From Natrialba swarupiae (GTDB lineage: Archaea; Halobacteriota; Halobacteria; Halobacteriales; Natrialbaceae), in assembly GCF_008245225.1 (NCBI RefSeq), contig NZ_VTAW01000017.1, forward strand, positions 1 through 64,000: a stretch of DNA of 64,000 nt, given 5' to 3'. Below, piece after piece: positions 1 to 9,336 of this stretch. Made by a program: the position numbers and the translations under genes. The notes under the pieces are model-generated. The model ran no database searches, was not told where the DNA came from, and was given only the letters and a program-made list of their open reading frames with translations. How positions within the stretch are numbered: position 1 is the first letter of the stretch; every line of letters starts with the position of its first letter.

Positions 1-325
1 CTCACCTCAGATTTACTGTAGAAGTTAGTAGAGTTGCTTGTTAACACTGACCGTGTCAAGTTTTCTGTGGCACCCTCTTCGTATATTGAAATCCACCATG
101 CCGAAGAGTACCAAGGAACCGCCTCATAAAATACGTTATCGCCGACCGAACGGGCAGCCGATTCGAACTGCGTGGTCGAAGCTGGTTCGTCCCTTCCTGG
201 CTGGTGTCGCGAAGCCATCTGGAGGCGATTCCCCACTCGTCTACCCGACATCGATTCGGTCGACTCTCCGAAACTCCCGACACTCAAGGCAAAAGCATTT
301 GCAGTCGACTGTACTGGTGAGATAC
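1..325. other. Leading non-coding stretch
   Basis: No supportable gene is visible. A frame open on the plus strand runs into the regulator that follows, but its extension is rich in basic residues and unlike the acidic proteins of this genome, so I treat it as upstream DNA. The true gene in this frame most likely begins at 326. The left part is AT-richer and may hold the promoter. Confidence 0.5.
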
Positions 326-946
326 ATGGGGAGCGACCGAGAACGAAACGATCACGGGCAGTACGCCGATCGAATCCTGCCGGAAGCCGCCCTCGAGCCC
401 TTCGAGAAGCGAGGTGATCACGGCCGACCGCTCACCGCGAGCGACGTCATGGAGGCGCTCGGTTGTTCCAGACGCACCGCCCACAACAAACTCAACGACC
501 TGGTCGAAAGAGGTAAACTCGAGACACGAAAGGTCGGCGCCCGCGGCCGCGTCTGGTGGATTCCAATCGAGGCGACACCCGACGCTGTTCGTGCCGATTT
601 CGAAGCCGACCACGAACCGGACGGAACCGAGCGAGACGAGACGACGCCGTCCGTCGAAGAGGCGATTCGGACGGCCGATCTTCCCGGCTCCGGCGCGACG
701 CTCGAGGCGCGACGCGACGCGTTGCGGGCGGCCTACGAGTACATCGTCGACAACCCGAGTGCGACGAAATCTGACTTCCTCGAGCACGTCTACCCCGATT
801 ACCCCGCCGATTTCGAGACCGAGGAAGGCTGGTGGAACGCAATCCAACCGGCCTTAAAGGAGTTGCCCGCGGTCGACCCGCCCGAGGAACGGGGCCACAT
901 CTGGAACTTTCTCGGCGACGATCGGTTCACGCCGACGCTCGGCTGA
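326..946 (+). CDS. Winged-helix DNA-binding protein, haloarchaeal
   Basis: Predicted cytoplasmic regulator of 206 residues. Residues about 15-65 form a helix-turn-helix with a wing: a helical segment reading ASDVMEALGCSRRTAHNKL is followed by LVERGKLETRKVGARGRVWW, typical of haloarchaeal winged-helix proteins. A charged linker leads to a second region (about 115-205) rich in Trp and Tyr that I do not recognise as an enzyme. The start at 326 (MGSDRERND) is chosen because the longer frame adds a basic, non-haloarchaeal stretch. It stands alone, facing the lactate permease gene convergently. The regulated genes cannot be inferred. Confidence 0.75.
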   Translation: MGSDRERNDHGQYADRILPEAALEPFEKRGDHGRPLTASDVMEALGCSRRTAHNKLNDLVERGKLETRKVGARGRVWWIPIEATPDAVRADFEADHEPDGTERDETTPSVEEAIRTADLPGSGATLEARRDALRAAYEYIVDNPSATKSDFLEHVYPDYPADFETEEGWWNAIQPALKELPAVDPPEERGHIWNFLGDDRFTPTLG

Positions 947-1159
947 ACGTCGTCACACTGGACCGTCTCTCGATCGATCTCGGCTCGCTACTCGCACACT
1001 CGGATCCGTATTCGGCCGGCGTTCGACACCGTGACGTGATAGTCGTCGATCGCGACGCTCGCTGGCGTCCCAGGATCGTACTCTCGCTCGATTATCATCG
1101 TTTCTTGATTTTCTCGCAGTAGCTGTCTGGTCGACGCACGAAGCGATCGAAACCGGGTC

Positions 1160-2944
1160 CTAGAAGAGACCCGGGAAGACGAAGTAGCTGAACACCGTTG
1201 CGACGAGCCCCACTCCGATTGCGTAGTAGGCGAGTGGGATCAGGTTCAATCGCATCACACGACCCTCCTGTCCGACGAGGCCGACGGTCGCCAGCGCGGC
1301 GACGATGTTGTGGATCGCCACGAGGTTCCCGATTGCCCCGCCGACGGCCTGTGCGCCGACGATGAGCTGGGTTGGTAACTCGAGTTGTGAGGCGGCTTCG
1401 AACTGGAACCCGCCGAAGGTAATGTTCGACACCGTGTTCGAGCCGGCCATCGCAGCCCCGAGCGCGCCGATCAGCGCGGCGACGAACGGATAGGCAGGAC
1501 CGATGGCGTCTGCGGTCGCCTGTGCAAGGACGAAGATCATGCTCTCGACGCCCTCGGCGTGTGCGCCGGACTGGAGCATGACCTGCACCATCGCGATGAC
1601 GAACACCAGTGCGATAAACGGTGCGACGAGCTTCTCGCCCGCTTCAGCCCAGGCGGCTTTCACCTGCGTGCCGGACATTCCGTAGAGCGGAATCGCGATC
1701 AGCGCACAGAGGATCAACCAGAAGCCAGGGACGTAGACCCATTCGATACCGCCGGAGAGGCCGGTTCCGAAAATCCCCTCCCAGGTCGTCGTAAACAGCA
1801 TCTGGTGGGCCGTGATCGTGGTTCCGGCGATCTCGACCGGTTCTCCCTGCAGGAACGCTGGGAGCGGGTCGACGACTCGCGTGATCACGAGCAAGGCGAC
1901 CAGTAGAATGTACGGCGTCCAGGCCCGGAACAGCGACATCTGGGAGCCAATGCCGCCGTCGGTAGTCGCCGCGTTGTCACCGGTCGCCTGCTCGGCGCCC
2001 GGAGCGCTGGCCTGTCCGGGTTCGATCGTGCCGACCCAGTGGTCGGGCCACTCCTCCCGGTCCGGGAACTCCCACTCCTCCTCGGGGACGAGGTAGCCCG
2101 CTTTGAGCACACCGACGACGATCGCACCGCCGACCATCGCGCCAATCAAGGCGGGGAACTCGGCGCTGATCTGTGCGGACAGCCAGTAGGGAACCACGAA
2201 CGCGATCCCGGAGAACAACGCCAGCGGCGCGACGTCCCACGCCGGCTGGAGGCTGCGCTCGTCGCGGTCGCCAAAGAAGTAGACGACCATGCCGACGGCG
2301 AAAAGCGGCATGACGAATCCGACGAGGGCGTGGTAGGTCGCCGCCCAGACCGCGACTTCGACCGAGTACGCCTGGACGGTAAACCCGGCGTCCGTGATCG
2401 CCGTATTCGTCGATTCGGTCGTCGCAAGTGGATCCTCGATCCCGATGATGATCGGCGTCCCGACCGCACCGTAGGTGACGGCGATGATGTGCCCGATCAG
2501 CGCCGCGATCACCGCCGCCAGTGCCGGGAAGCCGAGTGCGAGCAACAGCGGGGCGACGACCGCCGCTGGCGTCCCGAACCCGGCTGCCCCCTCGATGAAC
2601 GTCGCGAGGAAGAACCCGACCAGGATCACCTGTACGCGGCGATCGTCGCTGATCTTCGCGAATCCTTCGTTGATCCGATCGAACGCGCCGGCCTGCATGA
2701 GCGTGTACAGGAGTAACAGCGCGCCGAAGACGATCCAGAGGATCTGGATCGCGGTCATCACCCCGACGATCGACGCTGCACCGACGTACTCGCCTGGCAT
2801 GCCCCAGAAACCCCACGCGATGAGCGCCGCCACAACCCACGCGATCGGCATCGCCCGTGTTGCGGGCCACAGCAACCCGACGAGCAAGATCCCCACGAGT
2901 ACGAGTGGCGTGGCTGCGAACAGTATCTCGAGCGCGCTAACCAT
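1160..2944 (-). CDS. lctP: L-lactate permease
   Basis: Secondary transporter of the lactate permease (LldP/LctP) family, 594 residues, expected to import L-lactate across the cytoplasmic membrane. About a dozen hydrophobic spans are visible. Conserved family features include an early GFWGMPGEYVGA-like loop and glycine-rich stretches such as FIEGAAGFGTPAAVV. Length is close to that of bacterial LldP. I chose the ATG at 2944 (MVSALEILF) because GAGGTGAGG lies just ahead of it; an in-frame GTG nine bases upstream is possible. It is transcribed divergently from lutC and lutBA, which encode lactate oxidation, so uptake and oxidation are probably co-regulated. Confidence 0.93.
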   Translation of the reverse strand: MVSALEILFAATPLVLVGILLVGLLWPATRAMPIAWVVAALIAWGFWGMPGEYVGAASIVGVMTAIQILWIVFGALLLLYTLMQAGAFDRINEGFAKISDDRRVQVILVGFFLATFIEGAAGFGTPAAVVAPLLLALGFPALAAVIAALIGHIIAVTYGAVGTPIIIGIEDPLATTESTNTAITDAGFTVQAYSVEVAVWAATYHALVGFVMPLFAVGMVVYFFGDRDERSLQPAWDVAPLALFSGIAFVVPYWLSAQISAEFPALIGAMVGGAIVVGVLKAGYLVPEEEWEFPDREEWPDHWVGTIEPGQASAPGAEQATGDNAATTDGGIGSQMSLFRAWTPYILLVALLVITRVVDPLPAFLQGEPVEIAGTTITAHQMLFTTTWEGIFGTGLSGGIEWVYVPGFWLILCALIAIPLYGMSGTQVKAAWAEAGEKLVAPFIALVFVIAMVQVMLQSGAHAEGVESMIFVLAQATADAIGPAYPFVAALIGALGAAMAGSNTVSNITFGGFQFEAASQLELPTQLIVGAQAVGGAIGNLVAIHNIVAALATVGLVGQEGRVMRLNLIPLAYYAIGVGLVATVFSYFVFPGLF

Positions 2945-2997
2945 CGACCTCACCTCGACAGTTCTCCCGGTCAGTCAGTGCCGGGTGGTCAGTACCG

Positions 2998-3057
2998 ATG
3001 CCATGTGGAATCACATCTGGCATGGACGCAGAACTGTCCAAACAATATTTATAATCT
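2998..3057 (-). promoter_or_regulatory. Probable lctP promoter with stem at the start site
   Basis: Read on the minus strand, AGATTATAAATATTG (3043-3057) is a good archaeal TATA box. About 25-30 bases downstream an imperfect inverted repeat spans 2998-3023: ATGCCATGTG, a GAAT loop, then CACA and TGGCAT with a two-base bulge. That location, at the expected transcription start, suits a repressor site or a leader hairpin. The leader to the ATG is about 75-80 bases. Confidence 0.5.
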
Positions 3058-3262
3058 TCGACCGTTCGAGTCGTACGTCTCTCTGAAACGGTGATGGAGA
3101 CGCCAATTCGGATATTTCCCACTAGTCACTGAGTGAATGATAATAGAATCGCCAGACTGCACCGGGTTCGAGAGCGACGGGTGCGATGAGAACCGCTGGT
3201 TCGACAGCTCGGTAAACCTATGCAGTTGTGTATCCCGGTTCAGTCTGCTGGTTATCGGAACA

Positions 3263-3376
3263 GTGTACACGTACACCCGCTCGGGGGTGCCACCGAGATC
3301 CACTGTTTCGCGGGGCGAGCGGAAGTCAACGATAGCCTATATTTTCGTGTGTATAGGCTATACACACGTGTGTATA
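3263..3376. promoter_or_regulatory. Nested GTGTA-type inverted repeats between lctP and lutC
   Basis: The 675-base divergent spacer (2945-3619) has no gene but carries a cluster of inverted repeats. GTGTAC-AC-GTACAC lies at 3263-3276. TAGCCTATA (3333-3341) pairs with TATAGGCTA (3353-3361). GTGTGTATA (3347-3355) pairs with TATACACAC (3359-3367), and that same arm forms a perfect 18-base palindrome with GTGTGTATA at 3368-3376. A shorter ACACGTGT palindrome follows near 3430. Shared half-sites that overlap suggest cooperative or mutually exclusive binding of a dimeric regulator of lactate genes. Confidence 0.6.
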
Positions 3377-3619
3377 GGCCAGTACAGTTGAATGCGACGG
3401 CCGAGGCGGCTGACACGCGCTTACAAGACACACGTGTCGTCGCCGAACTTATCGGAAAGAAAGGTATCTCGAGGCTGATCTCGCCATGATCGCTGTCGGC
3501 AATAGCAGGCTGTAGATCCTCGTTTCTGTCCGTGTCTACCGGCGCTCGTTCTACGACGTGTCGGCGGATCGGTGTGAACGAACAGAACAATCAAATAGGC
3601 ACAGTCGAAGGTCCGTGCC

Positions 3620-4147
3620 ATGAGCGTCGATACAGGGTCTACCACCCAGCGGTTCGAAGCCGCTCTCGCGGACCTCGAGGTCCCGGTCACGTCTACCGAC
3701 CCGTCGAAGTTCGAACGCACAGTAGAACGTATCGCGGGCGAACCCGCGATCGGCACGTCCCTCCCGTTCCCGTCGGTTTCACTTCCCGACTGGGTCGACG
3801 ACGAGCCGTCACCCCGGGACCTGGAGTCAGCGACCACCGGGATTACGGCCGCCTCGATCGGCATCGCCGACTACGGGAGCGTCGTCCTCCCAGCGACGCC
3901 CTCGGGAGCCGAACAGGTGAGTCTCTTTCCGGATCTGCACGTTCCGGTTCTCCGCGAGTCGGACCTCGTTGCGGACATGCCGACCGCGATCGAGCGACTC
4001 GGCCCCCAACTGCGCGAAGGCCACAGCGCGATCGTCGCCACCGGACCGAGCGCGACGGCGGACATGGGATCTCTCGTAAAGGGCGCACACGGGCCAAAGG
4101 ATGTCCACGTCCTCTTGCTCGAGGAAGCCGGTGAGGACGATGAGTAG
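3620..4147 (+). CDS. lutC: LUD-domain lactate utilization protein LutC
   Basis: A 175-residue LUD-domain (DUF162) protein of the LutC/LldG type, a subunit of the iron-sulfur L-lactate oxidation complex. Visible family features are the ADYGSVVLPATPSGAEQVSLFP stretch (shown here in part of residues 86-110), a predicted beta strand HSAIVATGPSATADMG near residues 137-152, and a closing GPKDVHVLLLE. It is the first gene of an operon: its end overlaps the start of lutBA by eight bases, which indicates translational coupling. The catalytic electron path lies in the partner, since this subunit has no cysteine clusters. Confidence 0.88.
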   Translation: MSVDTGSTTQRFEAALADLEVPVTSTDPSKFERTVERIAGEPAIGTSLPFPSVSLPDWVDDEPSPRDLESATTGITAASIGIADYGSVVLPATPSGAEQVSLFPDLHVPVLRESDLVADMPTAIERLGPQLREGHSAIVATGPSATADMGSLVKGAHGPKDVHVLLLEEAGEDDE

Positions 4148-6368
4148 CGACGCCGACCGCGAGGCGAAAGCCGACCACATCCGTCACCTCCTCGAGACCG
4201 AAGGCGAGGCCGTCGAGACGAACACCCTCGGATTCAACCAGGGACGGTACGACTCGGTCGCCGGCCTCGAGGACTACGATGCGCTGAAACGAACAGCCCG
4301 CGCGATCAAAGAGGACGCCATCGAGCGACTGCCCGAGTTGCTCGAGGAGCTTCGCGAGACGGTCGAAGCAAACGGTGGGACGGTCTACCTCGCCGACGAC
4401 GCTGCAGACGCAAACCGGTACATCCGCGATCTCGCGATCGAGGACGAGGCCGACCGCGTCGTCAAGTCCAAGTCGATGACCACCGAAGAACTCGAGGTCA
4501 ACGAGGCGCTCGAGGGCGACGGCGTCGACGTCGTCGAGACGGACCTCGGTGAGTGGGTGCTCCAGGTCGCCGACGAGGCACCATCACACATCGTCGCGCC
4601 GGCGATCCACAAGTCAGAAGACGAGATCGCCCGCCTGTTCAACGCCGAGTTCGATCCAGAGGAACCACTCGAGACCGCCGAGGAGCTGACGATGTTCGCC
4701 CGCGAACAACTGGGCGAGTTGATCCGCGAGGCCGACATCGGGATGACCGGCGCGAACTTCGTTACCGCTGACTCCGGCTCGATCATGCTGGTGACGAGCG
4801 AAGGGAACGCCCGGAAAGTAGCGGTCGTGCCGGACACCCACGTCGCTGTCGCCGGCGTCGAGAAGATCGTCCCGTCGGTCGAGGATCTGGCGCCGTTTAT
4901 CGAGCTGATCGGGCGCTCGGGGACGGGTCAGGATATCACCTCCTACATCTCGCTGTTGACGCCACCGGTCGACTCACCCGTCGTCGATTTCGACGAGCCC
5001 GACGTCGCGTTCGCCGACCGCGACGACGACCGGGAGTTTCACCTCGTGTTGATCGACAACGGCCGCCTCGAGATGCGCGAGGACGACCAGCTTCGGGAGA
5101 CGCTTTATTGCATCCGGTGTTCGGCGTGTGCGAACACGTGTGGAAACTTCCAGTCGGTCGGCGGCCACGCCTTCGGCGGTGAGACGTACTCCGGCGGCAT
5201 CGCCACCGGCTGGGAAGCCGGCGTCCACGGCTACGAAAGTGCCGCCGAGTTCAACGACCTCTGTACCGGCTGTAGTCGCTGCGTCGAGGCCTGTCCCGTA
5301 GAGATCGACATTCCGTGGATCAACACCGTCGTCCGCGACCGACTCAACCGGGCGGGTGACGACGGCCAGTTCGAGTTCCTCTACGACGAACTCGTTCCCG
5401 ACGCGGAACCCGGCGGTCTCGACCTCCAAAAGCGGCTGTTCGGCAACTACGAGACGCTCGCGAAACTCGGCTCTGCGACCGCGCCCGTCTCGAACTGGGT
5501 TGCGGGACTCGGCCCCGTCAGGACGCTCATGGAACGAACCGTCGGCGTCGACAGCCGACGCTCGCTGCCGGCGTTCCAGCGCGAGACACTCCAGGACTGG
5601 TACGACCGGCGCGGCCCACGCCGCCCCGCATCCGACGCAGACCGGGAGGTCGTGCTCTATCCCGACACCTACACGAACTACATCGACGTCGAGCGCGGAA
5701 AGGCGGCGGTCCGGGTCCTCGAGGCGCTGGACGTTCACGTTCGGCTGCCCGACGTTCCCGGCAGCGGCCGTGCCCCGCTCTCACAGGGGATGATCGAGAC
5801 GGCGGATCGAAAGGCGAGTCGCGTCTACGCGACCCTCGCCGAACACCTCGATGCCGGCCGTGACGTCGTCGTAATCGAGCCGAGTGACCTCGCGATGTTT
5901 CGCAACGAGTACGAGAAGCTCATGCCAGAACGATCGTTCGAACGCCTCCGTGACGGGAGCTACGAGATCCTCGAGTACGTCTACGGACTGCTCGAGAACG
6001 GGGCCGATGCCTCGGAACTCCGATCCGGCAACGGCGGACCCGACGTCGCCTATCACTCTCACTGCCAGCAACGCACCCTCGGTCTCGACGTCTACACGCG
6101 AGCGGTCTTCGAGGACCTCGAGTACGACGTCCTCGAGAGCGAGGTAGAGTGTTGCGGGATGGCCGGCAGCTTCGGCTACAAAGAACAGTACTTCGAACTG
6201 AGTATGGACGTCGGCGACCGACTCGCCGAGCAGTTCACGACGCCTGAGGCGTCCGACCGTCAGATCGTCGCGAGCGGAACATCGTGTGAGGACCAACTCG
6301 ACGACCTGCTCGGCCGCGACGCCGTCCACCCCGTCGAACTGCTCGACCCACGCTCTCGACAGCACTGA
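4140..6368 (+). CDS. lutB: LutB-LutA fusion: LUD, 4Fe-4S and CCG-domain lactate dehydrogenase subunit
   Basis: A 742-residue protein combining two subunits that are separate in Bacillus. Residues about 60-300 are a LUD domain with GMTGANFVTADSGSIML. Two ferredoxin-like clusters follow at about 320-395 (CIRCSACANTCG and CTGCSRCVEACP). The C-terminal third resembles LutA: HSHCQQRTLG near 640 and the CCG motif ECCGMAGSFGYKEQYF near 670. The family oxidises L-lactate to pyruvate and passes electrons to the respiratory chain. I start it at 4140 because ATGAGTAGC overlaps the end of lutC; a start at 4101 in the same frame would lie deep inside lutC. Similar fusions exist in other haloarchaea. Confidence 0.9.
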   Translation: MSSDADREAKADHIRHLLETEGEAVETNTLGFNQGRYDSVAGLEDYDALKRTARAIKEDAIERLPELLEELRETVEANGGTVYLADDAADANRYIRDLAIEDEADRVVKSKSMTTEELEVNEALEGDGVDVVETDLGEWVLQVADEAPSHIVAPAIHKSEDEIARLFNAEFDPEEPLETAEELTMFAREQLGELIREADIGMTGANFVTADSGSIMLVTSEGNARKVAVVPDTHVAVAGVEKIVPSVEDLAPFIELIGRSGTGQDITSYISLLTPPVDSPVVDFDEPDVAFADRDDDREFHLVLIDNGRLEMREDDQLRETLYCIRCSACANTCGNFQSVGGHAFGGETYSGGIATGWEAGVHGYESAAEFNDLCTGCSRCVEACPVEIDIPWINTVVRDRLNRAGDDGQFEFLYDELVPDAEPGGLDLQKRLFGNYETLAKLGSATAPVSNWVAGLGPVRTLMERTVGVDSRRSLPAFQRETLQDWYDRRGPRRPASDADREVVLYPDTYTNYIDVERGKAAVRVLEALDVHVRLPDVPGSGRAPLSQGMIETADRKASRVYATLAEHLDAGRDVVVIEPSDLAMFRNEYEKLMPERSFERLRDGSYEILEYVYGLLENGADASELRSGNGGPDVAYHSHCQQRTLGLDVYTRAVFEDLEYDVLESEVECCGMAGSFGYKEQYFELSMDVGDRLAEQFTTPEASDRQIVASGTSCEDQLDDLLGRDAVHPVELLDPRSRQH

Positions 6369-6451
6369 GCGCCGTCTTCAGATCCCTATCAGACCCGGAG
6401 TAACGGATTCGGCCGATATATCTCCCGTGCTGTCGACCGGTCGGCGGCGGG

Positions 6452-8476
6452 TTAGCGGGCGTCCTCGAGTGCCTCGAGTGCCGCCGGGTTCTCGATGCTG
6501 CTCATATCTCCGAGCTCCTCGCCGGTGTAGGTCGCCTCGATGGCCCGTCGGATGATCTTGCCCGACTGCGTCTTGGGGAACTCGTCGACGAACAGTACCT
6601 CGCGCGGCCGGAACGGTTTGCCCAACTCCGCGCCGACCTGCTCGCACAACGCCTCGCGGAGGTCGTCGGTCTCCTCGTAATCGGGCTCGAGGACCACGTA
6701 GGTGACGACCGCCGTCCCCGTGGTCTCGTCGGGTGCGCCGACCGCGGCGGCCTGGTTGACCGCCTCGTGGTCGATGAGCGCACCCTCGACTTCCGCCGGA
6801 CCGACCTTGCGCCCGGCGACGTTGAGCGCGTCGTCGGCGCGGCCGTGAAGGAACCAGAAGCCATCGGCGTCTTTCTGAGCCCAGTCGCCGTGGTCCCACA
6901 GCGGCGGATCCTCGAACGTCGACCAGTACTCCGTTACGTAGCGCTCGTCGCCCGACCAGAGCGATTTCGTCATCGACGGACAGGAGTCACGAGCGACGAG
7001 GAACCCGCGCTCGTTGTCCTCGCTGATCGAATTCCCGTCCCGATCGACGATGTCGATGTCCATCCCGAGCCCCGGCCCACCGAGGCTACAAGGTTTCAGC
7101 GGCTGGTTTGGCATCGGCATCAGGAAACAGCCACAGATCTCGGTGCCCCCCGAGATGTTGATTATCGGGCACTCGCCGTCGCCGACGTTCTCGTAGAACC
7201 ACCGCCATGATTCGGGATCCCACGGCTCGCCGGTCGATCCGAGTATTCGGAGCGAGGAGAGGTCGTGACCGGAAAGCGGTTCATTTCCGTGTTTTCGCAG
7301 GGCGCGGATCGCGGTCGGCGAGATGCCAAACTGGGTGAGTTCGTGACGGTCGATCATCTCCCAGAACCGATCGGGACCCGGATAGTCGGGCGCGCCCTCG
7401 TACATGAAGACGGTGCCGCCGAAGGTGTGGACGCCGATCAACGTCCACGGTCCCATCATCCAGCCGATGTCGGAGACCCAGAAGAACCGATCCGCGGGCT
7501 TCAGGTCGAAGCCGAAGTAGAGTTCCTTGGCACACTGAATCTGAACACCCGCGTGCGTGTGAACGATCCCCTTCGGTTTCCCCGTCGTCCCCGACGAGTA
7601 CAGCAGCATCGACTCCTGGCTCGAGTCGAGGGATTTCGTTCCGTAGGCGTCGTCCTGCGGTTCGACGACATCGGCCCACCACTCGTCGCGGCCGTCGGTC
7701 CAGGGAATCTCGCGTTCGCTGTGTGTGTTACTCGAGCCGAGTCGATCGAAGACGATCACGTCCTCGACGTAACCCGCCTGCTCGATCGCCTCGTCGGCCG
7801 ACGATTTGAGGAAGACCGGATCGCCACGGCGGTAGAAGCCGTCGCCGGTAAACAGCACCGAACACTCGGCGTCCTCGAGGCGGGTCGCGACGGCGTCGAC
7901 GCCGAACCCGGAGAAGATCGGAACGGCGATCGCGCCCACTTTGAAACAGCCGTACAGAATCGAGACGACCTCGGGGACCATCGGCATGTAGAGACCGACG
8001 GTGTCACCGGTGTCGATTCCGCGTTCCTCGAGGGCGTTCGCCACCTTGTTCACGTTACGATGCAGGTCGTGGTAGGTCATCTCCCGGACCTCGCCGTCTT
8101 CGCCCTCCCAGATCGTCGCGACGGTGTTGCGCCGGGGCTCGTCGGCCGCAGCGTGTCGATCGACGACGTTGTGGGCGACGTTAAGTCGCCCGCCAGGATA
8201 CCAGTCCGTAAACTGCGGCCCGTCCTCGTCGTTTCGAACCCGGTCGTACGCCTGGTCGAACTCGATTCCGAGATAGTCGACGACCTCGTCCCAGAACCAG
8301 TCGACGCCGCTTTCGGGTTCACTGTCGAGATCGGTCGTCGTCCGCTCGATCAGTTCGTCGTAGTCGTCGATTCCGTACTCGCGCATGAAGGCCGCGACGT
8401 TCGTCGACTCGGCGAACGCCTCGTCGGGATCGTGGACGACCTCGTCGACGTCCTCGAGAGTGCCATCTCCTGACAT
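6452..8476 (-). CDS. acs: AMP-forming acetyl/acyl-CoA synthetase
   Basis: Adenylate-forming enzyme of 674 residues that should activate acetate, propionate or a related short acid with ATP and CoA. The phosphate-binding loop LLYSSGTTGKPKG is near residue 290. Later motifs include SGGTEICGCF, a DHGDWAQKDADGFWFLHGRADD region with the essential Asp, and the C-terminal catalytic lysine segment KTQSGKIIRRAIE near 643. Length is that of Acs rather than medium-chain ligases, but the EICGCFLMP pocket differs from classical acetyl-CoA synthetase, so the acid used is uncertain. It starts two bases after the stop of the dehydrogenase gene upstream and is clearly co-transcribed with it. Confidence 0.87.
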   Translation of the reverse strand: MSGDGTLEDVDEVVHDPDEAFAESTNVAAFMREYGIDDYDELIERTTTDLDSEPESGVDWFWDEVVDYLGIEFDQAYDRVRNDEDGPQFTDWYPGGRLNVAHNVVDRHAAADEPRRNTVATIWEGEDGEVREMTYHDLHRNVNKVANALEERGIDTGDTVGLYMPMVPEVVSILYGCFKVGAIAVPIFSGFGVDAVATRLEDAECSVLFTGDGFYRRGDPVFLKSSADEAIEQAGYVEDVIVFDRLGSSNTHSEREIPWTDGRDEWWADVVEPQDDAYGTKSLDSSQESMLLYSSGTTGKPKGIVHTHAGVQIQCAKELYFGFDLKPADRFFWVSDIGWMMGPWTLIGVHTFGGTVFMYEGAPDYPGPDRFWEMIDRHELTQFGISPTAIRALRKHGNEPLSGHDLSSLRILGSTGEPWDPESWRWFYENVGDGECPIINISGGTEICGCFLMPMPNQPLKPCSLGGPGLGMDIDIVDRDGNSISEDNERGFLVARDSCPSMTKSLWSGDERYVTEYWSTFEDPPLWDHGDWAQKDADGFWFLHGRADDALNVAGRKVGPAEVEGALIDHEAVNQAAAVGAPDETTGTAVVTYVVLEPDYEETDDLREALCEQVGAELGKPFRPREVLFVDEFPKTQSGKIIRRAIEATYTGEELGDMSSIENPAALEALEDAR

Positions 8477-8478
8477 GG

Positions 8479-9336
8479 TTACTGATAGGTAAGCGTCATA
8501 CCACCATCAAACAACAGGTCGCCCCCGTCCAGGTGTCGTCCCAGGTGAGAGAAGCCGATCGCGAACAGGTTAGCGACGTCGACCGGCTCCATCATCTCCG
8601 TGACACGCGACTGGCCGAGCATCACGTCCTCGATCACCTCCTCGACCGAGATTCCGCGTTGCTGTGCGGTGTCCTCGAGTTGGTTCGTCACGAGCGGCGT
8701 CTTCACGTAGCCCGTGCTGACGGAGAACGACCGAATCTCTCCCTCGCCCTCGGCGGCGATCGACTGGGTGAGTCCTCGAAGGCCGAACTTCGAGACGTTG
8801 TACCCGACCTTGTCGCTCGTGACGTAGTGGCCGTGAACCGACGCCATGTTGCCTACGCAGCCGGTCCCATCGGCGGTCTCCCTGAAGTGTGGAATGCAGA
8901 GTTTCGAGAGGTAGATCGGTGCGCGCAACATGATTCGATGAATGCGGTCGTAGGCTTCCATCGGGAACTCGTCGATCGGGTCGATGTGCTGGATCCCGGC
9001 GACGTTCGCGAGGTATTTGACGTCGCCGAGTTCTGCGGCCCGGTCGACGATCCGCTCGAGGTCTTCGTCTTCGGCTAGGTCTCCGACGATGGGTTCGACC
9101 GTCCCCTCGAGGTCGAGTTCCTCGCTCCGGTCGACCGTTTCGTGTAGTCCGTCCTCGTCGACGTCCGTGGCCGCGACGGTGAGACCGTTTCCGGCCGCGA
9201 CGAGCGCCGTCGCCCGCCCGATTCCCGATCCGCCGCCGGTCACGAGGCAGACGTTCCTGGCGGTGAACGATCCGTCGTCGATCCTGTGAATCCGCTCGTC
9301 CGTCACCGGTGGCGGTGTAACCCGGTCCTGAGACAT
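8479..9336 (-). CDS. Short-chain dehydrogenase, 3-hydroxybutyrate dehydrogenase-like
   Basis: A 285-residue SDR oxidoreductase. The nucleotide-binding motif GGGSGIG is near residues 33-39, the NVAG segment follows, and the catalytic set is visible as NMASVHGH then YNVSK (Tyr near 178). The C-terminal VTGYVKTPLV-like segment (here STGYVKTPLVTNQ) and DGGMTLTYQ are typical of bacterial 3-hydroxybutyrate dehydrogenases, which interconvert 3-hydroxybutyrate and acetoacetate. Start at 9336 (MSQDRV) removes an 18-residue leader lacking family similarity. Coupling with an acyl-CoA synthetase suggests the pair handles hydroxybutyrate or acetoacetate. Confidence 0.82.
   Translation of the reverse strand: MSQDRVTPPPVTDERIHRIDDGSFTARNVCLVTGGGSGIGRATALVAAGNGLTVAATDVDEDGLHETVDRSEELDLEGTVEPIVGDLAEDEDLERIVDRAAELGDVKYLANVAGIQHIDPIDEFPMEAYDRIHRIMLRAPIYLSKLCIPHFRETADGTGCVGNMASVHGHYVTSDKVGYNVSKFGLRGLTQSIAAEGEGEIRSFSVSTGYVKTPLVTNQLEDTAQQRGISVEEVIEDVMLGQSRVTEMMEPVDVANLFAIGFSHLGRHLDGGDLLFDGGMTLTYQ

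Noticed and set aside
38-325. N-terminal extension of the first regulator
   Set aside because: The added stretch is basic and serine-rich, unlike the acidic protein that follows, and the wing-helix domain is complete from 326.
1305-2716. Long plus-strand frames opposite the lactate permease
   Set aside because: They are antisense shadows of a GC-rich membrane protein; encoded peptides lack family features.
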